In this document: piece after piece, positions 1 to 9,826 of the stretch
Numbering within the stretch: position 1 is the first letter of the stretch
Layout of the letters: every line of letters starts with the position of its first letter
DNA from: Tenacibaculum finnmarkense
GTDB taxonomy: Bacteria; Bacteroidota; Bacteroidia; Flavobacteriales; Flavobacteriaceae
Length of the DNA stretch: 64,000 bases
Assembly (NCBI RefSeq): GCF_900239185.1
Contig: NZ_OENA01000023.1
Coordinates: 124,001 to 188,000 of the forward strand
Direction: 5' to 3'
Notes under the pieces: generated by a model
Seen by the model: only the letters and a program-made list of their open reading frames with translations
The model's database searches: none
What the model was told of the DNA's origin: nothing
Program-made: the position numbers and the translations under genes

Positions 1-3000
1 CCTGCCATCTTATCTCCTACTTTTAATTTACGTTTTTTAGCAACATAAATTTTGGCAAGTTTTAAGATTCCTGCTGGTAATTCATCTCCTACAGAAATTG
101 TAAATTTCTCACGACGTAAAGAACCTTGTAAATCGTTTACTTTAATTTTATAATTGTGAACTAATTCAACAACTAATCTATTTAAGTCTTTATCGGTAGT
201 CCAAGTTCCGTGTAAGTGCGTAAAATCACCTACAGAGTTTAACATTTTTTGAGTGAATTTTTTACCTTTTGGTAATACTTCCTCTCCTAAATCATTAAAT
301 ACTCCTTGAGAAGTTTTCCCTGTAATTAAGTTGAATAACTTTTCAATTAATAAATCTTTTAAATCTTCGAACTTATGAACATAAGATGCTTCTAAAGTAG
401 CAATTGCTTCTTTATCACGAGCACGTTTTGTCTTATCTTTTACAGCACGTTGAAATAATTTTTTATTAATTACTACACCTCTTAATGACGGAGAAGCTTT
501 TAATGATGCATCTTTTACATCACCTGCTTTATCACCAAAAATAGCGCGTAATAATTTTTCTTCAGGAGTTGGATCAGATTCTCCTTTTGGTGTAATTTTA
601 CCAATTAAGATATCACCAGGGTTTACCTCTGCTCCAATACGGATCATTCCGTTTTCATCTAAGTCTTTAGTAGCCTCTTCTGAAACATTAGGAATATCGT
701 TTGTTAATTCTTCAGCTCCTAATTTAGTATCACGAACATCTAATGAATATTCGTCAATATGAATAGAAGTGAAAATATCTTCACGAACCACTTTTTCTGA
801 AATTACAATCGCATCCTCAAAGTTATACCCTTTCCAAGGCATAAAGGCTACTTTCATATTTCTTCCTAAAGCTAATTCTCCTTTTTGTGTTGCATAACCT
901 TCACAAAGTACTTGACCTTCTTGAACTCTATCTCCAACTTTTACAATTGGCTTTAAGTTAATGTTCGTACCTTGATTCGTTTTTCTAAACTTAATTAAGT
1001 TATATGAAATATCATCTGATTCAAAGCTAACTAAACGCTCTTCGTCTGATCTGTCATACTTAATTCTAATTTTATTCGCATCAACATACTCAATAACTCC
1101 AGGTCCTTCAGCATTGATTAAAATACGAGAATCTTTTGCAACTCTACGCTCTAATCCTGTACCTACGATTGGTGATTCTGGACGCAATAATGGAACTGCT
1201 TGACGCATCATGTTCGATCCCATTAAGGCTCTATTGGCATCATCATGCTCTAAGAAAGGAATTAATGATGCTGATATAGATGCTATCTGGTTAGGGGCAA
1301 CATCCATATAATCAATTTCAGTTGGTGTTACTACAGGGAAATCTCCCCCTTCACGTGAAATTAATTTATCTCCAACAAAATCTCCAGCTGCACTTACCTC
1401 TAAATTAGATTGTGCAAACTTCATTCCTTCTTCTTCTTCAGCACTTAAATATATATGCTCTTGGTGTACATCTACATTTCCTTCGATAACCTTTTTATAA
1501 GGTGTTTCGATAAAACCTAAACTGTTAACCTTTGCAAATACTGCTAAAGATGAAATTAATCCAATATTCGGTCCCTCAGGAGTTTCAATTGGACATAAAC
1601 GTCCGTAGTGTGTATAGTGAACATCACGAACCTCGAATCCTGCTCTTTCTCTAGATAAACCTCCAGGTCCTAGTGCTGATAAACGACGTTTGTGCGTAAT
1701 CTCAGCTAATGGATTGGTTTGATCCATAAATTGAGATAACTGGTTAGTTCCAAAAAACGAATTAATTACTGAAGATAAGGTCTTCGCATTAATTAAATCA
1801 ATAGGAGTAAATACCTCGTTATCACGCACATTCATTCTTTCACGAATAGTACGAGCCATACGAGCTAAACCTACACCAAATTGACCTGCTAATTGTTCAC
1901 CAACAGTTCTTACACGACGGTTAGATAAATGGTCAATATCATCTACTTCTGCTTTTGAGTTAATTAACTCAATTAAGTATTTGATAATGGTAATAATGTC
2001 ATTCTTAGTTAATACCTTCTGATCAATCGGCTCATTTAACTGTAACTTGGTGTTCATTCTAAAACGACCAACTTCACCTAAACTATAACGTTGCTCAGAG
2101 AAGAATAATTTTTCAATAATTCCTCTTGCTGTCTCCTCATCTGGCGGCTCAGCATTACGTAATTGTCTGTAGACGTGTTCTACTGCTTCTTTTTCAGAAT
2201 TCGTAGGATCTTTCTGCAGTGTATTGTGAATGATGGCATAATCGGCCATGTCATTATCTACCTTATGTAATAAGATAGTTTTAGCACCTGCGTCAATTAT
2301 TTCATCAATATGTTCTTTCTCTATGATGGTATCACGGTCGAAAACAATTTCGTTACGTTCAATAGACACCACTTCACCGGTATCTTCATCAACGAAATCT
2401 TCATGCCAAGTTTTTAAAACTCTAGCAGCTAATTTACGCCCTAATACTTTTTTTAATCCTGCTTTAGAAACCTTAATTTCCTCTGCTAAATCAAAAATTT
2501 CTAATATATCTTTATCTCTTTCAAAACCAATGGCTCTGAATAACGTAGTTACTGGTAGTTTTTTCTTTCTATCAATATAAGCATACATTACTTGATTGAT
2601 ATCAGTTGCAAATTCTATCCAAGATCCTTTAAAAGGAATTACTCTTGCAGAATACAACTTAGTTCCGTTTGCATGGAAAGATTGTCCAAAAAACACCCCT
2701 GGTGAACGGTGTAATTGAGATACAACAACTCGTTCAGCTCCATTAATAATGAAGGTTCCAGAATTTGTCATATAAGGAATCGTTCCTAAATACACATCTT
2801 GAACAATAGTTTCAAAATCTTCGTGTTCAGGATCTGTACAGTAAAGCTTTAATCTTGCTTTTAAAGGAACACTATGTGTTAAACCTCTTTCAATACATTC
2901 TTGGATGCTATATCTTGGTGGATCTACAAAGTAGTCTAAAAATTCTAATACAAATTGATTACGGGTATCTGTAATCGGAAAGTTATCCATGAAGGTTTTG

Positions 3001-3152
3001 TACAAACCTTCTTCACCTCGCTCATCAGCTTTGGTTTGCAATTGGAAAAAATCTTGGAAAGATTTCACCTGAATATCCAAAAAGTCTGGATAATCGGTAC
3101 CTAATTGCGATGATGCGAAGTTAATTCTTTCAGTAGTGTTTATCGTTGCCAA
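1..3152 (-). CDS. rpoB: DNA-directed RNA polymerase subunit beta, N-terminal part (runs off the window)
   Basis: This is the beta subunit of RNA polymerase. About 1050 residues are present and the C-terminus lies beyond base 1. The translation reads continuously with family sequence, for example ERINF near the start, [13 protein letters not shown], the rifampicin-region stretch [26 protein letters not shown] (given here in pieces: [20 protein letters not shown]), and GDKMAG at the window edge. The start is a TTG codon at 3152-3150: the only upstream in-frame landmark is a TGA and there is no ATG or GTG between it and the conserved N-terminus. It lies 234 bases downstream of rplL, the last gene of the secE-nusG-rplKAJL run, with a hairpin in the gap. 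The wild-type-looking rifampicin region shows no obvious resistance change, though I did not check each residue. Confidence 0.97.
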   Translation of the reverse strand, partial: MATINTTERINFASSQLGTDYPDFLDIQVKSFQDFFQLQTKADERGEEGLYKTFMDNFPITDTRNQFVLEFLDYFVDPPRYSIQECIERGLTHSVPLKARLKLYCTDPEHEDFETIVQDVYLGTIPYMTNSGTFIINGAERVVVSQLHRSPGVFFGQSFHANGTKLYSARVIPFKGSWIEFATDINQVMYAYIDRKKKLPVTTLFRAIGFERDKDILEIFDLAEEIKVSKAGLKKVLGRKLAARVLKTWHEDFVDEDTGEVVSIERNEIVFDRDTIIEKEHIDEIIDAGAKTILLHKVDNDMADYAIIHNTLQKDPTNSEKEAVEHVYRQLRNAEPPDEETARGIIEKLFFSEQRYSLGEVGRFRMNTKLQLNEPIDQKVLTKNDIITIIKYLIELINSKAEVDDIDHLSNRRVRTVGEQLAGQFGVGLARMARTIRERMNVRDNEVFTPIDLINAKTLSSVINSFFGTNQLSQFMDQTNPLAEITHKRRLSALGPGGLSRERAGFEVRDVHYTHYGRLCPIETPEGPNIGLISSLAVFAKVNSLGFIETPYKKVIEGNVDVHQEHIYLSAEEEEGMKFAQSNLEVSAAGDFVGDKLISREGGDFPVVTPTEIDYMDVAPNQIASISASLIPFLEHDDANRALMGSNMMRQAVPLLRPESPIVGTGLERRVAKDSRILINAEGPGVIEYVDANKIRIKYDRSDEERLVSFESDDISYNLIKFRKTNQGTNINLKPIVKVGDRVQEGQVLCEGYATQKGELALGRNMKVAFMPWKGYNFEDAIVISEKVVREDIFTSIHIDEYSLDVRDTKLGAEELTNDIPNVSEEATKDLDENGMIRIGAEVNPGDILIGKITPKGESDPTPEEKLLRAIFGDKAGDVKDASLKASPSLRGVVINKKLFQRAVKDKTKRARDKEAIATLEASYVHKFEDLKDLLIEKLFNLITGKTSQGVFNDLGEEVLPKGKKFTQKMLNSVGDFTHLHGTWTTDKDLNRLVVELVHNYKIKVNDLQGSLRREKFTISVGDELPAGILKLAKIYVAKKRKLKVGDKMA

Positions 3153-3312
3153 AAGAGATGCTATTTTTAAATTAAAAATATTATTTTTTGAAACTATCTC
3201 GTTTCAATAATGCAATTTTAATTGCTTTGCTAACTTAGTGTCAGCTCTTTACAGTCGTACTATTATAGTGTTACAGATGTAATAAAATAAAGAACGAATA
3301 TATACACAAAAT

Positions 3313-3351
3313 GGTTTAGGACCAGAAACGAATGTTTCTAGTACCTAAACC
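3313..3351 (-). terminator. Intercistronic hairpin between rplL and rpoB (attenuator or processing site)
   Basis: The arms GGTTTAGG (3313-3320) and CCTAAACC (3344-3351) pair perfectly, and an inner stem AGAAAC/GTTTCT closes over a 4-base loop. There is no long T tract after it on the minus strand, so a full terminator is less likely than a partial attenuator or an RNase III site. That would fit the well-known higher output of L7/L12 than of RNA polymerase subunits. The function is inferred; only the inverted repeat is seen. Confidence 0.55.
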
Positions 3352-3386
3352 TTAATTGTTTTACCTAGTTAAACCAGGGATATAGA

Positions 3387-3758
3387 TTACTTAATCTCTG
3401 CTTCAGCTCCTGCTTCTTCTAAAGATTTTAAAAGACCTTCAGCCTCATCTTTAGTTACTCCTTCTTTTACTGGTGCTGGTGCGCTATCAACGATTGCTTT
3501 AGCTTCTTTTAAACCTAATCCAGTTAATTCTTTAACTAACTTTACTACAGCTAATTTAGAACCACCTGCTGCTTTTAAGATAACATCAAATTCAGTTTGC
3601 TCATCTGCTGCTGCTCCTGCTTCTCCTGCTGGACCTGCTACTGCTACTGCTGCTGCTGGCTCAATACCATATTCGTCTTTTAAAATATCAGCTAATTCAT
3701 TAACTTCTTTTACTGTTAAGTTAACTAATTGCTCTGCGAAATCTTTTAATTCTGCCAT
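3387..3758 (-). CDS. rplL: 50S ribosomal protein L7/L12
   Basis: This is the stalk protein of the large subunit, which recruits translational GTPases. At 123 residues it has the family length: an N-terminal dimerisation helix region (about 1-35), an Ala/Gly-rich hinge (about 36-55, very rich in alanine) and the C-terminal domain with the [12 protein letters not shown] motif and an acidic tail. It follows rplJ by 48 bases and belongs to the same transcript. The ATG start matches the usual family start. Confidence 0.98.
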   Translation of the reverse strand: MAELKDFAEQLVNLTVKEVNELADILKDEYGIEPAAAVAVAGPAGEAGAAADEQTEFDVILKAAGGSKLAVVKLVKELTGLGLKEAKAIVDSAPAPVKEGVTKDEAEGLLKSLEEAGAEAEIK

Positions 3759-3806
3759 TTTAATTGTGTTTTGAAATTTTATTATTTAGTTTATTCGTGC
3801 GCGTAC

Positions 3807-4322
3807 TTATTTCTCTGATAATGTCTTTAAGATACCAGATAACTTGTTACCTCCTGATTGTAATGCTGAAACAACATTCTTAGCAGGCGATTGTAATAAT
3901 GAGATAATATCTCCAATAAGTTCTTCTCTAGACTTAATGTTAACTAATGCGTCTAATTGGTCATCTCCAACATAAACAGATTCTTCAACAAAAGCACCTT
4001 TTAATAAAGGCTTCTCTGATTTTTTTCTGAACTCTTTGATAACTTTAGCAGGGGCGTTAGACACCTCTGAAATCATCATTGAAGTATTTCCTTTTAAAAC
4101 AGCTGGTAAGTCTCCGAAGTCTTTATCAGAAGCTTCCATTGCTTTTGAAAGCAATGAGTTTTTAATAACAGCTAATTCTACGTTTGCTTTAAAACAAGCT
4201 CTTCTTAGATTTGAAGTAGTAACTGCATCTAATCCAGAAATATCTGCTAAATAGATTGTATTTGTAGCTGCTAATCTTGCTGTTAAATCTTGTATTACTT
4301 GTAATTTGTCTTCTCTTGTCAT
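3807..4322 (-). CDS. rplJ: 50S ribosomal protein L10
   Basis: L10 anchors the L7/L12 dimers to 23S rRNA at the base of the stalk. The protein is 171 residues with the typical start MTREDK, the RNA-binding N-terminal domain (about 1-135) and a C-terminal helix that carries L12 dimers. It lies 18 bases after rplA, so there is no room for the long L10 leader known from E. coli; any autoregulation by L10-L12 would have to use the end of rplA or the short gap. Confidence 0.97.
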   Translation of the reverse strand: MTREDKLQVIQDLTARLAATNTIYLADISGLDAVTTSNLRRACFKANVELAVIKNSLLSKAMEASDKDFGDLPAVLKGNTSMMISEVSNAPAKVIKEFRKKSEKPLLKGAFVEESVYVGDDQLDALVNIKSREELIGDIISLLQSPAKNVVSALQSGGNKLSGILKTLSEK

Positions 4323-4340
4323 AATTAAAAGTTTAAGTGC

Positions 4341-5033
4341 CTATAATGATATAGATTTTTCATCTACAGCAATACTAGGACTCATAGTTGAAGACATAAA
4401 TATACTCTTTATATAATCTCCTTTAGCCGCTGTTGGCTTTAATTTAACTAACGTTTGTAATAACTCATTTGCATTTTCCTGAATCTTCTGAGCATCAAAA
4501 GATACTTTTCCGATTGCAGCATGTACAATACCAGTTTTATCAACTTTAAAGTCAATTTTACCAGCTTTAACTTCTTGTACTGCTTTTGCAACGTTCATAG
4601 TTACTGTACCTGTCTTTGGGTTAGGCATTAAACCTCTTGGTCCTAAAACACGACCTAAAGGACCTAACTTACCCATAACACTAGGCATAGTTATAATCAC
4701 ATCAACATCTGTCCAACCTCCTTTAATTTTCTGAAGGTATTCGTCTAATCCAACATAATCCGCACCAGCTGCAATAGCTTCTGCTTCTTTGTCTGGAGTA
4801 ACTAACGCTAATACTTTTACGTCTTTTCCTGTTCCGTGAGGTAATGTTACAACACCACGTACCATTTGATTTGCTTTACGAGGATCAACTCCTAAGCGTA
4901 CTGCTAAATCAACTGATGCGTCAAATTTTACAGTTGTAATTTCCTTAACTAAGGTTGATGCATCTTGTAAGCTGTAAACTTTAGAGCTATCTACCTTAGA
5001 ACGAGCTTCTTTTTGCTTTCTAGTAATTGCCAT
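4341..5033 (-). CDS. rplA: 50S ribosomal protein L1
   Basis: L1 forms the mobile L1 stalk at the E site. The 230-residue length is standard, and the sequence contains [14 protein letters not shown] and the signature [14 protein letters not shown]. It follows rplK after 20 bases. In many bacteria L1 represses its own rplKA message by binding a helix ahead of rplK; the 68 bases between nusG and rplK would be the place to look here, but I see no decisive hairpin. Confidence 0.98.
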   Translation of the reverse strand: MAITRKQKEARSKVDSSKVYSLQDASTLVKEITTVKFDASVDLAVRLGVDPRKANQMVRGVVTLPHGTGKDVKVLALVTPDKEAEAIAAGADYVGLDEYLQKIKGGWTDVDVIITMPSVMGKLGPLGRVLGPRGLMPNPKTGTVTMNVAKAVQEVKAGKIDFKVDKTGIVHAAIGKVSFDAQKIQENANELLQTLVKLKPTAAKGDYIKSIFMSSTMSPSIAVDEKSISL

Positions 5034-5053
5034 TTCTAAATATCTTTTAAAGT

Positions 5054-5491
5054 TTAAGCAGGTGCATTACCTGTTACTGTTAATCCCATAGAACGAGCAG
5101 TTCCGGCTATCATTTTCATTGCTGATTCGACTTTAAAGGCGTTCATATCTACCATTTTGTCTTCTGCAATTACTTGAATTTGATCCCAAGAAACACTTGC
5201 TACTTTTTTTCTGTTTGGTTCTCCCGAACCTTTCTTAATTTTGGCCGCTTCTAACAATTGTACTGCAGCTGGTGGTGTTTTTACAACAAACTCGAAAGAT
5301 TTGTCTTTATAAACAGTAATCACAACAGGTAAAACTTTACCTTGCTTGTCCTGCGTACGAGCATTAAATTGCTTACAGAACTCCATGATATTAACACCGG
5401 CAGCACCTAAAGCGGGTCCAACTGGTGGCGACGGATTCGCAGCACCTCCCCTAACTTGTAGTTTAACTAATTTACTTATTTCTTTTGCCAT
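5054..5491 (-). CDS. rplK: 50S ribosomal protein L11
   Basis: L11 is part of the GTPase-associated centre with 23S rRNA helices 43-44. The protein has 145 residues. The N-terminal domain carries the thiostrepton-site proline pair in [12 protein letters not shown], and the C-terminal RNA-binding domain follows. Its methyltransferase PrmA is encoded in the same window at 61543-62382, far from this operon. Confidence 0.98.
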   Translation of the reverse strand: MAKEISKLVKLQVRGGAANPSPPVGPALGAAGVNIMEFCKQFNARTQDKQGKVLPVVITVYKDKSFEFVVKTPPAAVQLLEAAKIKKGSGEPNRKKVASVSWDQIQVIAEDKMVDMNAFKVESAMKMIAGTARSMGLTVTGNAPA

Positions 5492-5559
5492 TGTTTAAGA
5501 TTTAAAAACGATATGCTTAAAATGGAAGCTTTAAACACATCTAAATATAGGTGTAACGA

Positions 5560-6111
5560 TTATATTTTTTCTACTTGCATATAGTTTAATTCTAATGGAG
5601 TTTTTCTTCCGAAAATTTTAACCATTACTTCTAACTTACGCTTTTCCTCATTAACTTTTTCAACAATACCGTCAAAACCATTAAAAGGACCATCAATTAC
5701 CTTCACTGTTTCACCAGCATTAAAAGGAATTGCAATATTTTCATCTTTTACAGAAAGTTCATCAACTTTTCCTAACATCCTGTTTACCTCTGATTTACGC
5801 ATCGGTACTGGTTCACCACCTTTTGTTTCACCTAAAAAACCAATAACGCCTGTTACTGATTTTATCACGTGAGGTACTTCACCGGCTAAATTAGCCTCTA
5901 CCATTACATATCCAGGAAAATAAACTCTTTCTCTGTTAACTTTCTTTCCGTTTCTTACTTGAATAACTTTTTCTGTAGGAACGATAACTTTACTTACAAA
6001 ATCAGACAAACCAAAACGAGCGATTTCTGTCTCAATATAAGTTTTAACCTTATTCTCTTGACCACCAACAGCTCTTACCACATACCACTTCATTACTGAG
6101 TCAGCCATCAT
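5560..6111 (-). CDS. nusG: Transcription termination/antitermination factor NusG
   Basis: NusG binds RNA polymerase and couples it to Rho or the ribosome. The NGN domain occupies about residues 7-110 (KWYVVRAVGGQEN, then YFPGYVMVEA) and the KOW motif lies near residues 130-165 (GETVKVIDGPFNGFDG). The length of 183 residues is typical. The annotated first ATG overlaps the secE stop codon; internal ATG codons at residues 2 and 7 are also possible, and residue 7 (MKWYVV) is where many homologues begin. Confidence 0.96.
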   Translation of the reverse strand: MMADSVMKWYVVRAVGGQENKVKTYIETEIARFGLSDFVSKVIVPTEKVIQVRNGKKVNRERVYFPGYVMVEANLAGEVPHVIKSVTGVIGFLGETKGGEPVPMRKSEVNRMLGKVDELSVKDENIAIPFNAGETVKVIDGPFNGFDGIVEKVNEEKRKLEVMVKIFGRKTPLELNYMQVEKI

Positions 6112-6302
6112 TAAAACATTTTAAAGAAATTATCTAATCCTGTTTGAAAAACTTTATCTACTCCTGCTACGACTAAAGCAAAAACGATTGTAAACGCCGC
6201 AACAATTACAGTAGACTTTTGTGCTTCTTCACGAGAAGCCCATGTCATATTTGTATTTAATTCTTCAAAAGAACCTTTGATGTATTGTATAAAGTTATTC
6301 AT
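6111..6302 (-). CDS. secE: Preprotein translocase subunit SecE
   Basis: SecE clamps SecY in the inner-membrane translocon. This is the short single-span form: 63 residues, a cytoplasmic amphipathic helix (about 1-30, with the conserved TWASREEAQKST segment) and one C-terminal membrane segment (about 31-52). It lies directly before nusG with a one-base overlap, as in most bacteria. Confidence 0.95.
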   Translation of the reverse strand: MNNFIQYIKGSFEELNTNMTWASREEAQKSTVIVAAFTIVFALVVAGVDKVFQTGLDNFFKMF

Positions 6303-6356
6303 TTTGTTATCCTTTTAGCGAGTTACAATTTATCATTATAACTCGCTTTAATTATG

Positions 6357-6428
6357 CACGGACGGAGAGATTCGAACTCCCGACAGCTGGTTTTGGAGAC
6401 CAGTGCTCTACCGCTGAACTACGTCCGT
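6357..6428 (-). tRNA. trnW: tRNA-Trp (anticodon CCA)
   Basis: Read on the minus strand, the 7-bp acceptor stem ACGGACG/CGTCCGT encloses a D arm with GTTCAGCGGTAGAG, an anticodon stem CTGGT/ACCAG with loop CTCCAAA (anticodon CCA), and a T arm with GTTCGAATC. The discriminator base is G. It sits between the tuf terminator and secE. Confidence 0.97.
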
Positions 6429-6438
6429 ATTTTATTTT

Positions 6439-6472
6439 AAAAGGAGTCTCTCATTTAAGAGACTCCTTTTTT
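6439..6472. terminator. Bidirectional-looking terminator after tuf
   Basis: The sequence AAGGAGTCTCT is followed by a 6-base loop and AGAGACTCCTT, flanked by A and T runs on either side. It lies 18 bases beyond the tuf stop codon and before tRNA-Trp, so it should limit read-through from tuf into the secE operon. Confidence 0.8.
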
Positions 6473-6490
6473 ATAATATAAACTAATAAA

Positions 6491-7678
6491 TTAGTCTAAA
6501 ATTTCAGTAACCTGACCTGCACCTACTGTTCTACCACCTTCACGGATAGCAAACTGTAAACCTAAGTTTAATGCAATTGGCTGGATTAATTCAACTGTAA
6601 TAGTTAAGTTATCACCAGGCATAACCATTTCTACACCTTCAGGCAAGAAAATATTTCCTGTTACATCAGTAGTACGTACGTAAAACTGAGGGCGATAGTT
6701 ATTATGGAATGGAGTGTGACGTCCACCTTCTTCTTTTTTCAATACATACACCTCAGCCTTAAACTTAGCGTGTGGAGTTACAGAACCTGGCTTACAGATT
6801 ACCATTCCTCTTTTAATATCTTCTTTAGCAATACCTCTTAATAAGATACCTGCATTATCTCCAGCCTCACCTCTATCTAAGATTTGACGGAACATTTCAA
6901 TACCAGTAACTGTAGAAGTTAACTTCTCAGTACCCATACCAATAATATCTACAGACTCACCAGAATTGATGATTCCTGTTTCAATACGACCAGTTGCAAC
7001 AGTACCACGACCAGTAATAGAGAATACATCTTCAATAGGCATTAAGAAAGGCTTTTCAGTCTCTCTTAAAGGCTCTTCAATCCAAGCATCAACAGCAGCC
7101 ATTAATTCTAAAACAGTATTAACCCATTTTTCTTCACCATTTAAAGCTCCTAAAGCTGAACCTGAAACTACAGGACCATTATCTCCATCGTACTCATAGA
7201 AAGATAATAATTCTCTTACTTCCATTTCTACTAACTCAAGTAACTCCTCATCATCAACCATGTCAACTTTATTCAAGAAAACAACCATACGAGGAATACC
7301 TACTTGACGACCTAATAAGATGTGCTCACGTGTTTGTGGCATAGGACCATCAGTTGCAGCTACTACTAAAATAGCTCCATCCATTTGAGCAGCACCAGTT
7401 ACCATGTTCTTTACGTAATCCGCGTGACCTGGACAGTCTACGTGAGCGTAATGACGGTTTTCTGTTGCATATTCAACGTGAGAAGAGTTAATTGTAATAC
7501 CTCTTTCTTTTTCTTCTGGTGCATTATCGATTTGATCAAAATCTCTAGCTTCAGAGAATCCTGCATCAGCTAATACTTTTGTGATAGCAGCAGTTAATGT
7601 AGTTTTACCGTGATCTACGTGACCAATAGTTCCAACGTTTAAGTGGGGCTTCGAACGATCGTAAGTTTCTTTTGCCAT
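6491..7678 (-). CDS. tuf: Elongation factor Tu
   Basis: EF-Tu delivers aminoacyl-tRNA to the ribosomal A site. It is 395 residues long. The G1 loop [10 protein letters not shown], the G2/switch region [21 protein letters not shown] (G3) and NKVDMVDD (G4) are all intact, followed by the two beta-barrel domains ending at [10 protein letters not shown]. Four tRNA genes stand directly upstream on the same strand. Flavobacteria usually carry a single tuf; the window cannot show whether a second copy exists. Confidence 0.99.
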   Translation of the reverse strand: MAKETYDRSKPHLNVGTIGHVDHGKTTLTAAITKVLADAGFSEARDFDQIDNAPEEKERGITINSSHVEYATENRHYAHVDCPGHADYVKNMVTGAAQMDGAILVVAATDGPMPQTREHILLGRQVGIPRMVVFLNKVDMVDDEELLELVEMEVRELLSFYEYDGDNGPVVSGSALGALNGEEKWVNTVLELMAAVDAWIEEPLRETEKPFLMPIEDVFSITGRGTVATGRIETGIINSGESVDIIGMGTEKLTSTVTGIEMFRQILDRGEAGDNAGILLRGIAKEDIKRGMVICKPGSVTPHAKFKAEVYVLKKEEGGRHTPFHNNYRPQFYVRTTDVTGNIFLPEGVEMVMPGDNLTITVELIQPIALNLGLQFAIREGGRTVGAGQVTEILD

Positions 7679-7754
7679 GATATTAATTTTAATTCTTTAG
7701 TTAAATATATTTAGTGTTACTTTAAATCTTTTTTCAAAAAAACTCTAAAAAAAG

Positions 7755-7827
7755 AGCCAATGATCGGATTTGAACCGATGACCTCATCCCTACCAAGGAT
7801 GCGCTCTACCAACTGAGCTACACCGGC
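7755..7827 (-). tRNA. trnT: tRNA-Thr (anticodon GGT)
   Basis: On the minus strand the acceptor GCCGGTG pairs with CATTGGC, allowing one G-U pair. The D arm contains TAGCTCAGTTGGTAGAG, the anticodon stem is CATCC/GGATG with loop TTGGTAG (anticodon GGT), and the T loop is TTCAAAT. It is the last tRNA before tuf. Confidence 0.96.
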
Positions 7828-7838
7828 GTGGACAATAG

Positions 7839-7911
7839 AGCGAAAGACCAGGTTCGAACTGGCGACATTCAGCTTGGAAGGCTGACGCTCTACCAACTGA
7901 GCTACTTTCGC
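7839..7911 (-). tRNA. trnG: tRNA-Gly (anticodon TCC)
   Basis: On the minus strand the acceptor GCGAAAG pairs with CTTTCGC. The anticodon stem is TCAGC/GCTGA with loop CTTCCAA (anticodon TCC), and the T loop is TTCGAAC. The 11-base spacing to the next tRNA gene indicates a shared precursor transcript. Confidence 0.97.
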
Positions 7912-7981
7912 GTATTTTTAAAACCTTTCATCAATAATCAAAAGTTGAAGCTTAACTATTGACTAATCAGTTTTAAAAAAG

Positions 7982-8064
7982 TGGGGAGAGCAGGATTCGA
8001 ACCTGCGAAGTCGTAAAACAACGGAGTTACAGTCCGTCCCAGTTGGCCGCTTTGGTATCTCCCC
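7982..8064 (-). tRNA. trnY: tRNA-Tyr (anticodon GTA)
   Basis: This is a class II tRNA of 83 bases with a long variable arm. On the minus strand the acceptor GGGGAGA pairs with TCTCCCC, the anticodon stem is ACGGA/TCCGT with loop CTGTAAC (anticodon GTA), and the T loop is TTCGAAT. The long variable arm distinguishes it from its neighbours. Confidence 0.97.
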
Positions 8065-8107
8065 TATTTTTTTGGTACTTAATAAATAATGAACTTTTGT
8101 TTTATTG

Positions 8108-8181
8108 AGCCGATGGAGGGACTCGAACCCACGACCTGCTGATTACAAATCAGCTGCTCTAGCCAGCTGAGCTACATCGGC
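8108..8181 (-). tRNA. trnT: tRNA-Thr (anticodon TGT)
   Basis: On the minus strand the acceptor GCCGATG pairs with CATCGGC. The anticodon stem GCTGA/TCAGC holds loop TTTGTAA (anticodon TGT), and the T loop is TTCGAGT. It is the first of the four tRNAs ahead of tuf; together the order Thr(TGT)-Tyr-Gly-Thr(GGT) equals E. coli thrU-tyrU-glyT-thrT. Confidence 0.97.
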
Positions 8182-8293
8182 TTTTTAATTGTCAATAAAA
8201 ACAATCCGCTATTTCTAACGGATTGCAAATGTATAAAGTAATTTCTATATTTTAAAACTTTTTTCAAGTTATTTTTAAAAAACTTTTATTTTT

Positions 8294-8602
8294 TTATTCA
8301 ACTAACGTGCTTCTTTGCTTCTCTTTTGACTTTTTTAAGCTTCTTTTTAAAGAGTCAATGGCAATGTTTACGCCTTCTTCAAAGGTTTTGGTTTGTTTTT
8401 TAACCATAAACTCATCGCCTGATATGTTTATTTTGATCTCCGTGATTTTATTTTCCTTCTCGCTAGCTTTTTGTACTTTTAAATATACTTCTGCATCAAC
8501 TATTTTATCATGGAACTTTTCTAAACCTTCAATTTTCTTTTCAATATAATCGATTAAACTTTTATCTGCTGTAAAGTTTACTGACTGTGTGAATACTTTC
8601 AT
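8294..8602 (-). CDS. hpf: Ribosome hibernation-promoting factor / RaiA family
   Basis: This is a short (102-residue) HPF/YfiA-type protein that binds the 30S decoding site in stationary phase. The sequence opens MKVFTQSVNFTADKSL and shows the beta-alpha-beta-beta-beta-alpha pattern of the S30AE domain. It lacks the C-terminal dimerisation domain of long HPF. It begins 13 bases after the xerC stop codon, so the two are probably co-transcribed, as is common in Bacteroidota. Confidence 0.93.
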   Translation of the reverse strand: MKVFTQSVNFTADKSLIDYIEKKIEGLEKFHDKIVDAEVYLKVQKASEKENKITEIKINISGDEFMVKKQTKTFEEGVNIAIDSLKRSLKKSKEKQRSTLVE

Positions 8603-8615
8603 AATTTTCCAATCT

Positions 8616-9503
8616 TTATTTTGACTCTCTAGGATGAGCCTTATTATACACTTTTTTTATTTGCTCCAAGCTACTATGCGTATATACTTGGGTCGAGGCT
8701 AAACTTGAATGTCCTAGTAATTCTTTAACCGAATTTAACGACGCACCGTTATTTAATAGGTGTGTAGCAAAAGCATGCCTTAATATATGTGGGCTTTTTT
8801 TTGCTTTCGTAGACACTTTACTAAAGTACACATTTATTATTCGGTACACAAGTTTTTCGTAAATTTTAGCACCTCTTTCAGTTATCAAAAGTGCTTCTTC
8901 CCCTGCTACCTCGTACGTTTTCTTTAAAATTAAATACTCCTTTAACGTTTTTAGTACTGTTGAAAGCAGCATTACATAGCGTTCTTTATTTCTTTTACCT
9001 AGTACTTTTATGGCTTGTTTGCTAAAATCAATGTCTTTTTCTTTAATATTAATCATTTCAATTCGCCTCATTCCTGTAGAATAGAGCAACTCCACAATTA
9101 ATTTATTCCGTACCAATTCAAAATTATCAGGTTCACTTAAAAGCGCAATTACTTCTTGTATTTCATCAACATCAAAAGGTGTTTGTATTTTTTTTTGAAC
9201 TTTTAATGCTTTGTGTTTTGCCATTGGATTGTTTTCAATGGCGGCTATTTTTTGCAAAAAAGTATAAAATGTTTTTAAAGAACTCATTTTTCGATTTACA
9301 CTTCTGTTTGATATTTGAGCATCAATAAGTGAAACGATCCAGGTTCTTATTTGATTGTAATGAATAGTTGCCAAATCTTCTTGGTCAAATTCGGTGATGC
9401 AAAAATCTTTAAAACCAAGTAAATCTATCCGATAGGCATTAATCGTGTTTTTTGAATAGTTTTTTTCGTGTTCTAGGTAGTCTAAGAAAGCCGTTAGTAG
9501 CAT
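8616..9503 (-). CDS. xerC: Tyrosine recombinase XerC/XerD type
   Basis: This is a 295-residue site-specific recombinase, presumably acting with a partner Xer protein at dif to resolve chromosome dimers. The N-terminal SAM-like domain covers about residues 1-85 and the catalytic domain about 105-285. Catalytic residues are visible: Arg in STGMRRIEM, His and Arg in HILRHAFATHLL, His in GHSSLASTQVYTH and the final Tyr in that same motif. Its position between rpsU and hpf is a housekeeping setting, not an integrated element, which favours a Xer role over a phage integrase. Confidence 0.92.
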   Translation of the reverse strand: MLLTAFLDYLEHEKNYSKNTINAYRIDLLGFKDFCITEFDQEDLATIHYNQIRTWIVSLIDAQISNRSVNRKMSSLKTFYTFLQKIAAIENNPMAKHKALKVQKKIQTPFDVDEIQEVIALLSEPDNFELVRNKLIVELLYSTGMRRIEMINIKEKDIDFSKQAIKVLGKRNKERYVMLLSTVLKTLKEYLILKKTYEVAGEEALLITERGAKIYEKLVYRIINVYFSKVSTKAKKSPHILRHAFATHLLNNGASLNSVKELLGHSSLASTQVYTHSSLEQIKKVYNKAHPRESK

Positions 9504-9562
9504 AAAGCCTATTTTAATATTTTGATGCTGCTATTCTAACAGCTTTTGAAAAATAAAAGTAC

Positions 9563-9600
9563 AAAAAAAAACCTGCATTGAAATTAATCAATACAGGTTT
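9563..9600 (-). terminator. rpsU terminator
   Basis: AAACCTGCATTGA pairs imperfectly with TCAATACAGGTTT. The run of nine A bases on the plus strand becomes a T tract after the hairpin on the minus strand. It is placed 22 bases after the rpsU stop codon and before xerC, a standard intrinsic terminator. Confidence 0.85.
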
Positions 9601-9621
9601 CTGTAAATTAATAAACTATTT

Positions 9622-9819
9622 CTAGCTTACTTCTTCTTTAGTTCTTAGTCCTTGAACGTAAGACGCTTTCTTCATTTGAGCACGTTTAACAACAGACGGT
9701 TTATTGAACTGTTTTTTATCACGTAGTTGTCTTAAGATTTTTACATCTCTAAACTTTCGTTTGTAACGTTTTAACGCTCTATCGATATTCTCTCCATCTT
9801 TAATTGGAATAATTAACAT
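9622..9819 (-). CDS. rpsU: 30S ribosomal protein S21
   Basis: S21 is a small basic protein (65 residues, start MLIIPIKDGENID, segment RALKRYKRKF) that binds near the 3' end of 16S rRNA. In Flavobacterium johnsoniae S21 helps hide the anti-Shine-Dalgarno sequence, which explains why these bacteria rarely use Shine-Dalgarno pairing; ribosomes lacking S21 can use it. This gene itself has a strong Shine-Dalgarno sequence, the expected autoregulatory signature. The gene has its own terminator. Confidence 0.97.
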   Translation of the reverse strand: MLIIPIKDGENIDRALKRYKRKFRDVKILRQLRDKKQFNKPSVVKRAQMKKASYVQGLRTKEEVS

Positions 9820-9826
9820 ATATTAG

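Noticed and set aside
8616..9503. Tyrosine recombinase as the integrase of a mobile element
   Set aside because: It sits between rpsU and hpf in a conserved housekeeping setting, with no attachment-site duplication or phage genes nearby.
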